Source of the DNA: JAOUEA01 sp963734685
Lineage (GTDB): Bacteria > Actinomycetota > UBA4738 > HRBIN12
Assembly (NCBI GenBank): GCA_963734685.1
Contig: CAVTIC010000002.1
Coordinates: 62,001 to 126,000, forward strand
Length of the DNA stretch: 64,000 nt
Direction: 5' to 3'
The notes under the pieces were generated by a model. It searched no databases. It saw only the letters and a program-made list of their open reading frames with translations, and had not been told where the DNA came from. A program made the position numbers and the translations under genes. Below, one piece after another: positions 27,629 through 36,210 of this stretch. How positions within the stretch are numbered: the first letter of the stretch is position 1; each line of letters starts with the position of its first letter.

Positions 27629-28306
27629 TCAGTCCGAGAGGCCGGCCACGCCGTCGCCGAGGAGCTTGGCACCCAACACGAGCAGCAGGACCATCATGAT
27701 CACGGCGTTGTGCTGGAGCATGAACCCCTTGACCGTCGCGAGCGGCCCGGCGACGCGGTCGGGGGCGATCAGGTAGAGGACGACCGCTCCGGCGACCGTG
27801 AGCGAGCCGATCGCGACGAACACCGCGACCGCGATCGCGGTGTCGATCGTGTCGAGCCTCGCCTCTGCGATCGAGGCCGCCGCCGCCAGCGTGAGCGCCA
27901 GGTTCTTCGGGTTGGCACCCGAGAGCGCAGCGCCGAGCACCAGGGCCTTCGCGGGCGTGACGGTGTCGAGTGTGGCCATCCAGGACGGCGTCGAGGGTGG
28001 CTCGCCCTCCTTCGGTCGCTTCTTCCACTGGGAGGCGGCCATGAGCCAGAAGAGCGCTCCGATCGCGACCTTGAGCCAGTCGGCTGCCGCCGCGGAGCCG
28101 CTCTCGGGATCGTCGGCGCCGCCGAGCACCAGCACCACCACGGTGCTCACGACGGCGAGACCGGCGACCCAGCCGAGCGCGAACGTCGATCCGTTGGATC
28201 GCGCTCGCGGGGTCCCGAGCACGAGGACGACCGCGACGATCGGGATCGGACTGAGCGCGACCGCCACGGCGGCGGGCAGGAAGTCACCGATCGCCTGGGT
28301 GAGCAC
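27629..28306 (-). CDS. GAP-family (Sap, LysE-like) membrane protein
   Basis: A 225-residue protein with about six hydrophobic helices, starting LTQAIGDFLPAAVAVALSPIPIVAVVLVLG and containing LGAALSGANPKNLALTLAAAASIAEA. The SPIPI and NPKNLALT motifs mark the GAP/Sap family, which in mycobacteria is linked to export of lipids such as sulfolipid-1. An insert rich in Lys, Pro and Glu (KKRPKEGEPPST) forms a cytoplasmic loop. The substrate here is unknown. It is monocistronic. Confidence 0.82.
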   Translation of the reverse strand: MLTQAIGDFLPAAVAVALSPIPIVAVVLVLGTPRARSNGSTFALGWVAGLAVVSTVVVLVLGGADDPESGSAAAADWLKVAIGALFWLMAASQWKKRPKEGEPPSTPSWMATLDTVTPAKALVLGAALSGANPKNLALTLAAAASIAEARLDTIDTAIAVAVFVAIGSLTVAGAVVLYLIAPDRVAGPLATVKGFMLQHNAVIMMVLLLVLGAKLLGDGVAGLSD

Positions 28307-28510
28307 GGGACGCGTCTCCTCGCCTGCGGTGGGGTGGGTCCGAGCGGTTCCTGAGCGTACCCGAGGAGCCCGTGCGTCTCGGTCAGTACTCGGCGGTCTC
28401 GACGGCCTCGACGATCCGTGCTCGCGGGTCGGACATGACGGTTCCTTGGACCCGGTCCCAGACGACCCGTGGTCAGCCGGCTCGGTTCGAAGCCACCTTG
28501 CACGACGCCG

Positions 28511-29869
28511 CTACCCGTTCAGGTACCGGGCGAGGGCGAACCTGCCGTCGATGTGACCGTCGACCTCGCGGTCCGCGCCCCCGGCCGCCACGATCCTTCC
28601 GTCGCTCTGGATCGCGACCGCGCCGGCCCACGCACCCAAGATGCCGATCGGATCGCTCGGGACGGTCGCCCGGAAGGGTGTCCGCAGCTTCCCTCTGTTG
28701 CCGAACGTCCTGTCGAGCGTGCCATCGGTGTCGTAGCGAACGAGCGCGAAGGTGGCGATCTTGCCCCACTGGTATCCGGCCACGCCGACGGCCACGATCT
28801 TCCCGTCGGCCTGGATCGCGACGTCGCCGGCGCTGTCGTCGTTCTTCGTGAAGTTCGTGACGACCTTGCCGTTGCCGCTGAACGTGGTGTCGAGGGTGCC
28901 GTCGTCGTTGAAGCGAGCCACGCCGAAGCTGCTGGTGTACTCGCAGCAGAAGCCGGCGTCGCCCGCGACGACGATCTTCCCGTCGGACTGGATCGCCACG
29001 CCGCCGGCGCCGTCGCCGCCGCCCGGGCTTCCGTCGGTGAACTCGACGGTCGCCACGCCGCCGGTCCCGAACGCGGTGTCGATGCTCCCGTCGGGCTCGT
29101 ACCGGACGACGTCGATCCCGTCCCAGCCCGTCTCCGTCCAGGAGTCGCCGGCGACGACGATCTTCCCGTCGGGCTGGATCGCCACGGCTTCGGCCGAGTC
29201 GTCTCCGACGCTGACGCTGGTCGTCACCTTGCCGTCGCCGTCGAGGGTGGTATCGAGCGTGCCGTCGGGGTTGAAGCGAGCGAGCGCGAACTCACGCAGG
29301 TCCCACGTGGTTCCGACGACCACGATCTTGCCGTCGGCCTGGATCGCCACGTCGCTGGCGGCGTCATACCCCTCGGGGGTGAAGCCGGCGGTCACCGTGC
29401 CCTTGTCGCCGAAGGTGGTGTCGAGGGTGCCGTCGCGGTCGTACCGGGCGACGGCAAAGACCTCGACACGAGCGGTCACGTCGGCGAAGCCCACTGCCAC
29501 GATCTTGCCGTCTGCCTGGATCGCCACGGCTGCGGCGGCGTCTTCCTTCTTGGCGAAGTTGGTCGTCACCACGCCGTCGCCCCCGAACGCGGGGTCGAGG
29601 TGCCCGTTCGCCCGGTAGCGGGCCAGAGCGAACCTTCCGAATCCGCGACGCGTGCTGGCTCGGCCGACGACGACGATCTTCCCGTTCGCCTGGATCGCCA
29701 CGTCCCTCGCGCCGTCCCTCCCCTTGGTGAAGTCGGTGAGCACCTTGCCGTCGCCCCCGAACGTCGGGTCGAGGTTCCCCGGGGCGGCATGCACCGGACC
29801 CGCGAACATCGAGATCAGAGCGCAAGCCAGCACGATGACGATCGGGTTCCTGCGCCGCCCGTTAGTCAT
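28511..29869 (-). CDS. Secreted delta-60-repeat beta-propeller protein
   Basis: The ATG at 29869 follows a perfect AAGGAGGT. A signal peptide (IVIVLACALISMFAGPVHA) precedes about seven to eight delta-60 repeats of the form FALARYNPDGTLDTTFG-DGKVTT-DVAIQADGKIVVVG, each roughly 50-60 residues. Such repeats fold into extracellular or wall-associated propellers of unknown function. The reading frame is unbroken across 452 residues. An insert with CCEY near the middle is unique to one repeat. Confidence 0.88.
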   Translation of the reverse strand: MTNGRRRNPIVIVLACALISMFAGPVHAAPGNLDPTFGGDGKVLTDFTKGRDGARDVAIQANGKIVVVGRASTRRGFGRFALARYRANGHLDPAFGGDGVVTTNFAKKEDAAAAVAIQADGKIVAVGFADVTARVEVFAVARYDRDGTLDTTFGDKGTVTAGFTPEGYDAASDVAIQADGKIVVVGTTWDLREFALARFNPDGTLDTTLDGDGKVTTSVSVGDDSAEAVAIQPDGKIVVAGDSWTETGWDGIDVVRYEPDGSIDTAFGTGGVATVEFTDGSPGGGDGAGGVAIQSDGKIVVAGDAGFCCEYTSSFGVARFNDDGTLDTTFSGNGKVVTNFTKNDDSAGDVAIQADGKIVAVGVAGYQWGKIATFALVRYDTDGTLDRTFGNRGKLRTPFRATVPSDPIGILGAWAGAVAIQSDGRIVAAGGADREVDGHIDGRFALARYLNG

Positions 29870-30003
29870 GACGACCTCCTTCAGCCTTCGAGGACATCCT
29901 GTCTCGATTTCCGAGGGGATCGCCGAGCCGAACGGCATGTCCGCAGGGGGCCGAACGATCCGCGCGAGCGATGCAGTCCGATCGCGTACGGTCAGCCAGC
30001 GTG

Positions 30004-30843
30004 TCATCGAGATGGCGAGGTCCTCGGGCTCGTGAGCTCCTCACTCACGTCCCAGAGCCGGCGCTGGAGTTCCACGTTCTGCGCGTAGGCGCTCGCTCGG
30101 ATCTCCTTGTGGTCCCGGTAGAAGCGGCCGGTCCTACCGGCGAACTCGGGCGAGGTTGCGAGCTCGGCGATGGACGCGCCTGCTCGCTCGGGGGACCTGG
30201 AGGCGAGCCGCGTGAGCACCCGGAACGGCGCCGCCGCCTCCCGCATCAGGTTCGACCGAACCAGCCCCGGATGGACGGCGTTGGCGGTGACCCCCGTGCC
30301 GTCGAGCCGACGGCCCAGCTCGAAGGTGAACATCAGGTTCGCGACCTTCGAGGCGCCGAACGCCCTGAGGGGGCGGTAGCGCCGCTCGCTCTGAAGATCG
30401 TCGAAGTCGATCTTGGTCGTCGCGGGAGCGGACACGTTCAGGACCCGCGCGGACCCTGTTCGCTCAAGGGGGTCGACGAGCTGGTTCGTGAGCAGGAAGT
30501 AGGCGAGGTGGTTCAGGGCGAACGTCATCTCGAGACCGTCGACCGTCACGCAACGCTGACGGAAGAACGCACCGGCGCAATTCACGAGCACGTCGAGCCG
30601 GTCGTGCGTGCGCCCGAACGCATGAGAGAGCTCGCGGATCGAGGCCTGTGACGACAGGTCCGCGAGGAGCATGTCGACCCTGTCGTTCCCGGTCGCCCGC
30701 CGGATCTCCTCCACGGTGGCTGTGCCCCTGGTGGCGTCGCGGGCAACCAGCACGACGGTCTCTCCCGACCCTGCGAGTGCGTGCGCCGTGGCCCGTCCGA
30801 TCCCCGACGTGCCGCCGGTGACGAGACAGACGTGGTCGACCAT
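30004..30843 (-). CDS. Short-chain dehydrogenase/reductase with altered active site
   Basis: The N-terminal nucleotide-binding motif TGGTSGIG and NCAGA (the NAG motif) identify a classical, retinol-dehydrogenase-like SDR of 279 residues. The usual catalytic Tyr-x-x-x-Lys is Phe162-GAS-Lys166 (AFGASKVANLMF), and the Ser region reads NVSAP rather than NVSS. The protein may therefore bind a nucleotide without normal reductase chemistry. It lies 9 bases downstream of the F420-reductase-like gene on the same strand and is probably co-transcribed with it. Confidence 0.85.
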   Translation of the reverse strand: MVDHVCLVTGGTSGIGRATAHALAGSGETVVLVARDATRGTATVEEIRRATGNDRVDMLLADLSSQASIRELSHAFGRTHDRLDVLVNCAGAFFRQRCVTVDGLEMTFALNHLAYFLLTNQLVDPLERTGSARVLNVSAPATTKIDFDDLQSERRYRPLRAFGASKVANLMFTFELGRRLDGTGVTANAVHPGLVRSNLMREAAAPFRVLTRLASRSPERAGASIAELATSPEFAGRTGRFYRDHKEIRASAYAQNVELQRRLWDVSEELTSPRTSPSR

Positions 30844-30852
30844 CCGTTCGGC

Positions 30853-31533
30853 TCACTGCACGACGGCGATATTGAACGTGCCGGTCCCGAGCGCGCCCCA
30901 CAGACGAAGCCACAGTGGGAGGTACATCTCGGTCCCTCTCGCCGTCGTGATGTCGCCGAGGTCGAGGACGTGCTTCCAGCCGAACGACCGCAGGATGTCG
31001 GTCACCTGCGCCTTGGCCTGCTCGTCGTTCCCGCTGACGAACACGGTGTGCTCGGCGCCGGCGACGAGTGAGGGGTCGGCCATCACGAACGCGTTCATGG
31101 TGTTCAGGGTCTTCACGACCTTCGTCGCGGGGAACGCGCGCTGGATCTGCTCGCCGAGCGAATCCGTGTTCGAGACCGACAACGATGGCGGCATCCCCTG
31201 CGAGAAGTCGAGGGGGTTGGCGATGTCGATCAGGATCTTGCCCTCGAGGTTCGCCTCACCGGCCGCGCTCAACGCGTCGAGGGAACCCTCGCCGTTCGTC
31301 GCGTTCACGACGATCTCGCCGTGCGCGGCGGCATCTGCGAAGGTGGCGAGCCCGACCTGAGCGTTGTCCTTCCTCCAGGCGGCGAAGGGCTCGTTCCCCA
31401 TCGCGTCCGGGTCCTTCCGCCCCAGGAGCGCCTCGACGTCTCGCGTCCCGATCGTCACATCGTGGCCGAGCGACTTCAGCCTCGCACCGATGACTCGCCC
31501 GACCGAGCCCGTGCCGAGGATCCCGAATCTCAT
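30853..31533 (-). CDS. NADPH:F420 oxidoreductase-like (NpdG/Fno) protein
   Basis: A 226-residue Rossmann protein starting MRFGILGTGSVGRVIGARLKSLGHDV, the GxGxxG dinucleotide site. It continues VTIGTRD, VVNATNGEGSLDAL, IDIANPLDFSQGMPPSLSV and VKTLNTMNAFVM. The pattern is that of NADPH-dependent F420 reductases and related NAD(P)-binding dehydrogenases. It is transcribed divergently from a TetR gene, and a likely operator lies between them, so TetR probably controls this gene and the SDR. Confidence 0.83.
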   Translation of the reverse strand: MRFGILGTGSVGRVIGARLKSLGHDVTIGTRDVEALLGRKDPDAMGNEPFAAWRKDNAQVGLATFADAAAHGEIVVNATNGEGSLDALSAAGEANLEGKILIDIANPLDFSQGMPPSLSVSNTDSLGEQIQRAFPATKVVKTLNTMNAFVMADPSLVAGAEHTVFVSGNDEQAKAQVTDILRSFGWKHVLDLGDITTARGTEMYLPLWLRLWGALGTGTFNIAVVQ

Positions 31534-31586
31534 GCCGGCGCTCCTCCCATCCGGATCGGCCTCTCGCGGATGCTCGCGATGGTAAA

Positions 31587-31605
31587 GACAGGTCTGTATC
31601 CTGTC
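31587..31605. promoter_or_regulatory. Inverted repeat, likely TetR operator
   Basis: GACAGG and CCTGTC flank a 7-base spacer (TCTGTAT), 54 bases before the F420-reductase-like start and 35 bases before the TetR start. The surrounding TAAAGACAGG...CCTGTCAACG is A/T-richer than the genes and fits a divergent promoter controlled by the adjacent TetR protein. Confidence 0.65.
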
Positions 31606-31639
31606 AACGGACGGAAACGGAGCCTCCGGAGGACCAACG

Positions 31640-32239
31640 GTGAGCGAACCGGGATCGGGAGCGCGGCTACCGGCCAGGGAACGGATCCTGGAGACCGCGG
31701 AGCGACTGTTCTACCGGGACGGCTACCGGGCGGTCGGCGTGGACACGATCATCGCCCAGTCGGGCGTGGCGAAGATGACCTTGTACCGCCATTTCCCTTC
31801 CAAGGACGAGCTGATCGCCGCGTATCTCGAGCGGACCAACCGGCAGCTCCTCGAGTGGATGGAGGGGCTGATCGCCCCCCACTCGGACGCACGAGCCGCC
31901 CTCGAGGCGGTCTTCGATGGGGTGGCCAAGCTCGCGTCGAGCCCGGAGTGCCGCGGGTGCGCGTTCGTCGGTGCGTCGGCAGAGTTCCCCGAGCCGGAGC
32001 ATCCCGGCCACGAGGCGGCCCTGCACCACAAGCGGGCGGTGGTGCGTCGCCTGAGGCAACTCGCCGAGGCCGCGGGAGCTCGGCATCCGAAAGAGCTCGC
32101 CGAAGAACTGCTGCTGGTGATGGACGGCGCATGGAGCGCGGCTCGTGTGTTCGGTCCGGGGAGTCACGGGCGGCGCGCGTCGGCGGCGGCGAGGGCCCTC
32201 ATCGCCGCCCATGTCGCCGGCGGGACGGCATCGACCTGA
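31640..32239 (+). CDS. TetR-family transcriptional regulator
   Basis: From GTG 31640 after CCGGAGGA, 199 residues. The N-terminal helix-turn-helix reads RERILETAERLFYRDGYRAVGVDTIIAQSGVAKMTLYRHFPSKDEL, and a helical ligand domain follows. Cys-rich CRGCAFV lies at about residue 95, as in a subgroup that represses oxidoreductase genes. It is followed by the aldo/keto reductase gene 10 bases later and diverges from the F420-reductase-like/SDR pair. It may repress both sides. Confidence 0.88.
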   Translation: MSEPGSGARLPARERILETAERLFYRDGYRAVGVDTIIAQSGVAKMTLYRHFPSKDELIAAYLERTNRQLLEWMEGLIAPHSDARAALEAVFDGVAKLASSPECRGCAFVGASAEFPEPEHPGHEAALHHKRAVVRRLRQLAEAAGARHPKELAEELLLVMDGAWSAARVFGPGSHGRRASAAARALIAAHVAGGTAST

Positions 32240-32249
32240 GGAGGTCCCA

Positions 32250-33263
32250 TTGATCGAACGCGCGCTCGGAAGCACCGGACTTCAGGTGTCGGCGATCGGC
32301 CTCGGGTGCATGGGGATGTCCGACTTCTACGGACCGGCCGATGAGACCGAGAGCATCGCCACGATCCACGCCGCGCTCGATGGTGGTGTGACGCTGCTCG
32401 ACACCGGCGACTACTACGGCGCCGGTCACAACGAGCTGCTGATCGCCGAGGCCCTGCGAGGCCGCGACCGTGAAGGGGTCACGATCAGCGTCAAGTTCGG
32501 TCTGATGCGTGCACCCGACGGCGCCGTCGTCGGCCTCGATGGGCGCCCCGCGGCCGTGAAGAGCTCGCTCGCCTACACGCTCCGCCGTCTCGGGACGGAC
32601 CACGTCGATATCTATCGCTTGGGGCGCCTCGACCCCACGGTGCCGATCGAGGAGTCCGTCGGCGCCATCGGCGAGATGGTCCAGGCGGGGTACGTCCGAT
32701 ACGTGGGCTTGTCGGAGGCCGGGACGGACACGATCAGCCGTGCTCACCGAGTACACCCGATCGCCGACCTGCAGATCGAGTACTCGTTGCTCTCGCGAGG
32801 GATCGAGACCGAGATCCTGCCGATGTGCCGCGAACTCGGCATCGGCGTGACCGCCTACGGCGTGCTTTCGCGCGGCCTGCTGAGCGGTCACTGGTCGAGG
32901 GACCGCGAGGTCGCCGACGGTGACTTCCGCAAGGGCGCCCCACGGTTCACCGGGGAGAACCTGGATCACAACCTCGAACTCGTCGACGCGCTGCGTGGGA
33001 TCGCGGAGAGGAGAGGCGCTACCGTTGTCCAACTCGCGATCGCGTGGGTGCTGTCTCGCGGCGAGGACATCGTGCCGCTGGTCGGGGCCCGCCGTCGCGA
33101 CCAGCTCGTCGAGGCGCTCGCGGCGCTCGAGCTGGAGCTCGCCGATGAGGACCTCGCCTCGATCGAACGCGCGGCGCCGACTGGAGCGGCGGCGGGAGAC
33201 CGCTACCATGCGCCGCAGATGGCATCGCTCGACAGCGAGCATGGCGGTGGGGCCGCGGGGTGA
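32250..33263 (+). CDS. Aldo/keto reductase
   Basis: A TTG at 32250, 8 bases after GAGGAGG, gives a 337-residue protein. It reads LGSTGLQVSAIGLGCMGMSDFYG, DTGDYYGAGHNE (catalytic Asp and Tyr), TISVKFGLM (catalytic Lys), GYVRYVGLSE, and LQIEYSLLSRGIE. The usual catalytic His position reads YRLGRLDP rather than YxQHRxDP, which is a recognised variant subfamily. It uses NADPH to reduce aldehydes or ketones; the substrate is unknown. It is probably co-transcribed with the TetR gene. Confidence 0.86.
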   Translation: MIERALGSTGLQVSAIGLGCMGMSDFYGPADETESIATIHAALDGGVTLLDTGDYYGAGHNELLIAEALRGRDREGVTISVKFGLMRAPDGAVVGLDGRPAAVKSSLAYTLRRLGTDHVDIYRLGRLDPTVPIEESVGAIGEMVQAGYVRYVGLSEAGTDTISRAHRVHPIADLQIEYSLLSRGIETEILPMCRELGIGVTAYGVLSRGLLSGHWSRDREVADGDFRKGAPRFTGENLDHNLELVDALRGIAERRGATVVQLAIAWVLSRGEDIVPLVGARRRDQLVEALAALELELADEDLASIERAAPTGAAAGDRYHAPQMASLDSEHGGGAAG

Positions 33264-33305
33264 CGGGGGAGACACCCCGTTCGATGGATCCGGGATGTGG
33301 CGATC

Positions 33306-34055
33306 ATGACCAAGACCGAGGACTATCGACGCGCGCTGAAGCATCTCGACGACTGGGAACCGTTCCTCCTCGACGAGTCCGGGCTCCCCGGACCGAGAGG
33401 GAACATCGAACTCGGTCAGGCGGTGGCCGACGTAGGCACGCGGAAGCAGTTCGATCGCTTCCTCGCCTGGGACGCGGAGCGTGCTCCGGTCGGCTCCCGC
33501 GAAGAGTTCTTGGCGTTCTGCGGCACGGTGGGGCTCGGCAGGCTGGCCGCCGAGGGGAGCACGACGGTGCTTCCCAGGCTCCGGAAGCTGGCCTCGGACC
33601 CCCGGTGGCGCATCCGCGAAGGGGTCGCGATGGCGCTGCAGCGCCTCGGCGTGTCCGACATGCGAGCGCTCCTATCCGAGATGCGCACGTGGGCCACGGG
33701 GAACGACTTCGAGCGACGAGCCGCAGCCGCGGCGCTCTGCGAGCCGGCCTTGCTGGACCGCGAAGCAGACGTCAGGGACGTTCTCGAGATCCTCGACGGG
33801 ATCACGGCCGACCTCTCACGGTCGATCGACCGAAGGAGCGACGGGTTCCGCACACTGCGGCAGGGACTGGCCTACTGCTGGAGTGTGGCCGTCGCGGCTG
33901 CGCCCGATGCCGGCCGCCCGCTCATGGAGCGGTGGATGCAGAGCGAGGACAAGGATGTCCGATGGGTGATGAAGCAGAACCTGTCGAAGAAGAGGCTTGC
34001 GGCAGCCGGAGCCGGGTGGGTCGCCGAGTGGCAGGCGAGGCTCACGCGTCCGTGA
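33306..34055 (+). CDS. HEAT-repeat protein
   Basis: About 249 residues made of paired helices: LPRLRKLASDPRWRIREGVAMALQRLG is a clear HEAT unit, followed by LLSEMRTWATGNDFERRAAAAALCEP and a last unit ending RWMQSEDKDVRWVMKQNLSKKRL. Proteins of this type are scaffolds, and some belong to the AlkD-like DNA-glycosylase superfamily, but I see no catalytic Asp/Trp pattern that I can name. The ATG at 33306 (or GTG 33297) is the start. It follows the aldo/keto reductase by about 40 bases. Confidence 0.75.
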   Translation: MTKTEDYRRALKHLDDWEPFLLDESGLPGPRGNIELGQAVADVGTRKQFDRFLAWDAERAPVGSREEFLAFCGTVGLGRLAAEGSTTVLPRLRKLASDPRWRIREGVAMALQRLGVSDMRALLSEMRTWATGNDFERRAAAAALCEPALLDREADVRDVLEILDGITADLSRSIDRRSDGFRTLRQGLAYCWSVAVAAAPDAGRPLMERWMQSEDKDVRWVMKQNLSKKRLAAAGAGWVAEWQARLTRP

Positions 34056-34062
34056 CCGCGCG

Positions 34063-34323
34063 CTACGGGGTGTCCGCCTCCTCGTCGGCGGCCTCAGCGA
34101 GCAGTTCGGCCGCTGCGGTGTCCTCGTCCGCCATCTCGTCCAGCTCTTCGGCCACGGCTTCCTCGACGACCGCCTCGGCCGCGAGCTCCTCGGCGGCGGC
34201 GGCGAGTTCGGCCGCGGTCTCCGCCTTGGCTGCAGCATCGGCGTGGAGCACGGTGGCGGCATCCTCTTCGTTGATCGCGTCGGTGGCGGCGGCTTCGGCG
34301 GCGTCCAGCAGTTCGTCTTCCAT
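34063..34323 (-). CDS. Small acidic Ala/Glu-rich protein
   Basis: An 86-residue protein, nearly all Ala, Glu, Asp and Leu (LAAAAEELAAEAVVEEAVAEELDEMADED), so it should form a strongly negative coiled coil or stay disordered. The ATG follows GAAGGGACCCGCC, a plausible ribosome site. It converges on the HEAT protein gene 7 bases away. I do not recognise a family. The repetitive composition could inflate coding appearance, but the start signal and clean frame support it. Confidence 0.55.
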   Translation of the reverse strand: MEDELLDAAEAAATDAINEEDAATVLHADAAAKAETAAELAAAAEELAAEAVVEEAVAEELDEMADEDTAAAELLAEAADEEADTP

Positions 34324-34425
34324 GGCGGGTCCCTTCGGTCGTCGGTTCGCTGGAGCATAGAGGCACCGGAAGCGGCATGCTCACCGCCCTGCCATGATGG
34401 AAGCTCGATCGAGGAGGAGGACACC

Positions 34426-34620
34426 CTGGCCGGCGAGGAGCGCACCGAGGGGACCGACGATCGGATCGACCCTCGTATCGAGCCGCCACCTCGACCCGCA
34501 TGTCCCCGCTGCGGGTCGGCGCACACCCAACCGTTCGCGCATGCCGGCCCCGGCGCGCGCGTCAACATGAAGTGCATCGACTGCGGGGAGCTGTTCCGCG
34601 ATCCGGGCCGGCGCTCGTAG
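34426..34620 (+). CDS. Small zinc-ribbon protein
   Basis: About 64 residues ending in a four-cysteine ribbon (CPRCGSAHTQPF ... MKCIDCGELFRDPG). No ATG, GTG or TTG lies at the right place. A CTG at 34426, 5 bases after a strong GAGGAGGAGG, is the most likely start, giving AGEERTEGTDDRIDPRIEPPP before the ribbon. Similar tiny proteins are found across actinobacteria without known function. Nucleic-acid binding is possible. Confidence 0.55.
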   Translation: MAGEERTEGTDDRIDPRIEPPPRPACPRCGSAHTQPFAHAGPGARVNMKCIDCGELFRDPGRRS

Positions 34621-34645
34621 TCCCGGGTACGCATCAAGAAGCTGC

Positions 34646-35368
34646 GTGGACCCCGCGCGACCTTCCTCGGATAGGCTCGAGGATCACGAGGTCGGAGAGG
34701 CCGGAGGCCGGGGGGCGCACGGATTGGGTTTCCAGGGATGGCGGGCGGAGGCCCTCGAGTTCTTCGAAGGGCTCGAGGCGGACAACTCGAAGGCGTACTG
34801 GCAACGGAACAAGGACGTCTACCAGGAGCTCGTTCGCGCGCCGATGGAAGAGCTGCTCGCCGAGCTCGCTCCGGAGTGGGGCGAGGGCCGCATCTTCCGG
34901 CCGTATCGCGACATCCGGTTCAGCCGCGACAAGTCTCCCTACAAGACGAACATCGGAGCGATGGTCGGCGAGGGGTACGTCCAGCTGACCGCCGATGGAC
35001 TGTCCGCGGGGTGCGGGATGTGGGAGATGGCCCCGGACCAGCTCGAGCGGTATCGAGCGGCGGTCGGCGACGACCGATCCGGGGAGGAGCTCACGAAGCT
35101 CGCGGACGAGGCACGAGCGGCCGGTCTCCAAGTCATGGCCCGCGAGTCGTTGAAGACCGCCCCGAGGGGGTATCCCAAGGACCATCCACGGATCGAGCTG
35201 TTGCGGTACAAGGGCCTCGTCACGTGGCGTGAATGGCCGGCCGGCGCGTGGCTCGGGACCCGCCGAGCCAAGGACCGGGTCGTGGAGTTCCTCGAGCGAT
35301 CGCGACCCATCGATGGGTGGCTGCGGAACAACGTCGGGCCCACGACGCTCCCGGAGCGGAGGCGTTAG
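34646..35368 (+). CDS. DUF2461 family protein
   Basis: The protein has GFQGWRAEALEFFEGLEADNSKAYWQRNKDVYQELV at the start of the conserved region, then IFRPYRDIRFSRDKSPYKTNIGAMVGEGYVQL and RGYPKDHPRIELLRYKGLVTWREW. These are signature blocks of DUF2461 (TIGR02453), a family of unknown function found in bacteria and fungi. The first about 25 residues from GTG 34646 are not conserved; a TTG near 34723 would begin directly at the domain. The frame is unbroken. Confidence 0.82.
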   Translation: MDPARPSSDRLEDHEVGEAGGRGAHGLGFQGWRAEALEFFEGLEADNSKAYWQRNKDVYQELVRAPMEELLAELAPEWGEGRIFRPYRDIRFSRDKSPYKTNIGAMVGEGYVQLTADGLSAGCGMWEMAPDQLERYRAAVGDDRSGEELTKLADEARAAGLQVMARESLKTAPRGYPKDHPRIELLRYKGLVTWREWPAGAWLGTRRAKDRVVEFLERSRPIDGWLRNNVGPTTLPERRR

Positions 35369-35371
35369 TTC

Positions 35372-36208
35372 TCAGCCGAGCTTCGGATATCGCAGCGGAA
35401 CGCCCACGGCGCCGACGTCGAGGCTGACGATGCTCCAGCCGCCGAGGCTCGAGATCGCCAGACGGTCGAGGTTCGCCCCGATGAACGCCACGTTCGCCGG
35501 TTGGTTCAGCGACACCCCATCGGGATCGTCGAGCAGGACCTCCGGGGTGCCACCGGGCGCGATGCGCCAGACGCGGTCGGGCCGGTAGCACCCGACGAAC
35601 ATCGTGCCGTCGGCGGCGAGCGCGATGCCGTCGGGTTGGGAGCCTGCGAGGTCCGCGACGGACTCGGGCGTTCCCGCGCGCCCGTCGGACCCGATCGGCA
35701 CACGCACGACACGCCGCCGGCTCGACTCGACCACGAGCAGGGCGTCGCCGTCGGCCGTGAGGCAGCATCCGTTCGGGAATCCCGACACCCGCTCCGACCA
35801 GACCTCGGTCGCGCCGGCCGCGTCGACGCGGAAGACGAGACCGTCATCGGCGCCCCACGTTCCCGAGTCGGTCACGAACAGGTTTCCGTCGTCGTCGAAG
35901 GCCGCGAAGTTCGGCACTCGGATCGGGTGCTCGGTAGTGCCCCGCGTGTACGAGGTCACGTCGCCGCCGGGGGAGACCCGCACGACCTCGGCGCCGCCGA
36001 AGTCGCACGCGAAGACGTTGCCGTCGCCGTCGAGCGTGACGCCGTACATGAACCCGCCGGTCGACGCGATCTCCACGACCGCGCCGTCCTCGCCGATCGC
36101 GTAGACCTGACCCGCCTCCCCGCCCGCGTAGACGCGGCCGTCGGGACCCCGGGCCACTCCTTCCGGGTGGTCCAGGCCGGTCGCGATCGTCTCGAGCTGG
36201 TCGAGCAT
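35372..36208 (-). CDS. SMP-30/gluconolactonase-like beta-propeller
   Basis: A 278-residue six-bladed propeller: LDHPEGVARGPDGRVYAGGEAGQVY, FMYGVTLDGDGNVFACDFGGAEVVRVS, VPNFAAFDDDGNLFVTDSG, GFPNGCCLTADGDALLVVES and QPDGIALAADGTMFVGCYRPDRVWRI. The conserved acidic metal ligands of SMP-30/lactonases (E in HPEGV, N in VPNF, D in DGIAL) are visible. An ATG at 36214 overlaps the upstream gene's TGA, but GGAGG is correctly spaced only for the ATG at 36208, which I prefer. It probably hydrolyses a sugar lactone or similar. Confidence 0.83.
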   Translation of the reverse strand: MLDQLETIATGLDHPEGVARGPDGRVYAGGEAGQVYAIGEDGAVVEIASTGGFMYGVTLDGDGNVFACDFGGAEVVRVSPGGDVTSYTRGTTEHPIRVPNFAAFDDDGNLFVTDSGTWGADDGLVFRVDAAGATEVWSERVSGFPNGCCLTADGDALLVVESSRRRVVRVPIGSDGRAGTPESVADLAGSQPDGIALAADGTMFVGCYRPDRVWRIAPGGTPEVLLDDPDGVSLNQPANVAFIGANLDRLAISSLGGWSIVSLDVGAVGVPLRYPKLG

Positions 36209-36210
36209 GC

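Noticed and set aside
28382..28437. A 17-codon minus-strand frame (MSDPRARIVEAVETAEY)
   Set aside because: It has no ribosome site and no neighbour support; chance open frames of this size are common at this GC content.
32250..33263. Aldo/keto reductase missing the catalytic His as a novelty
   Set aside because: YRLGRLDP-like replacement belongs to a common actinobacterial subfamily of aldo/keto reductases, so it is not unusual by itself.
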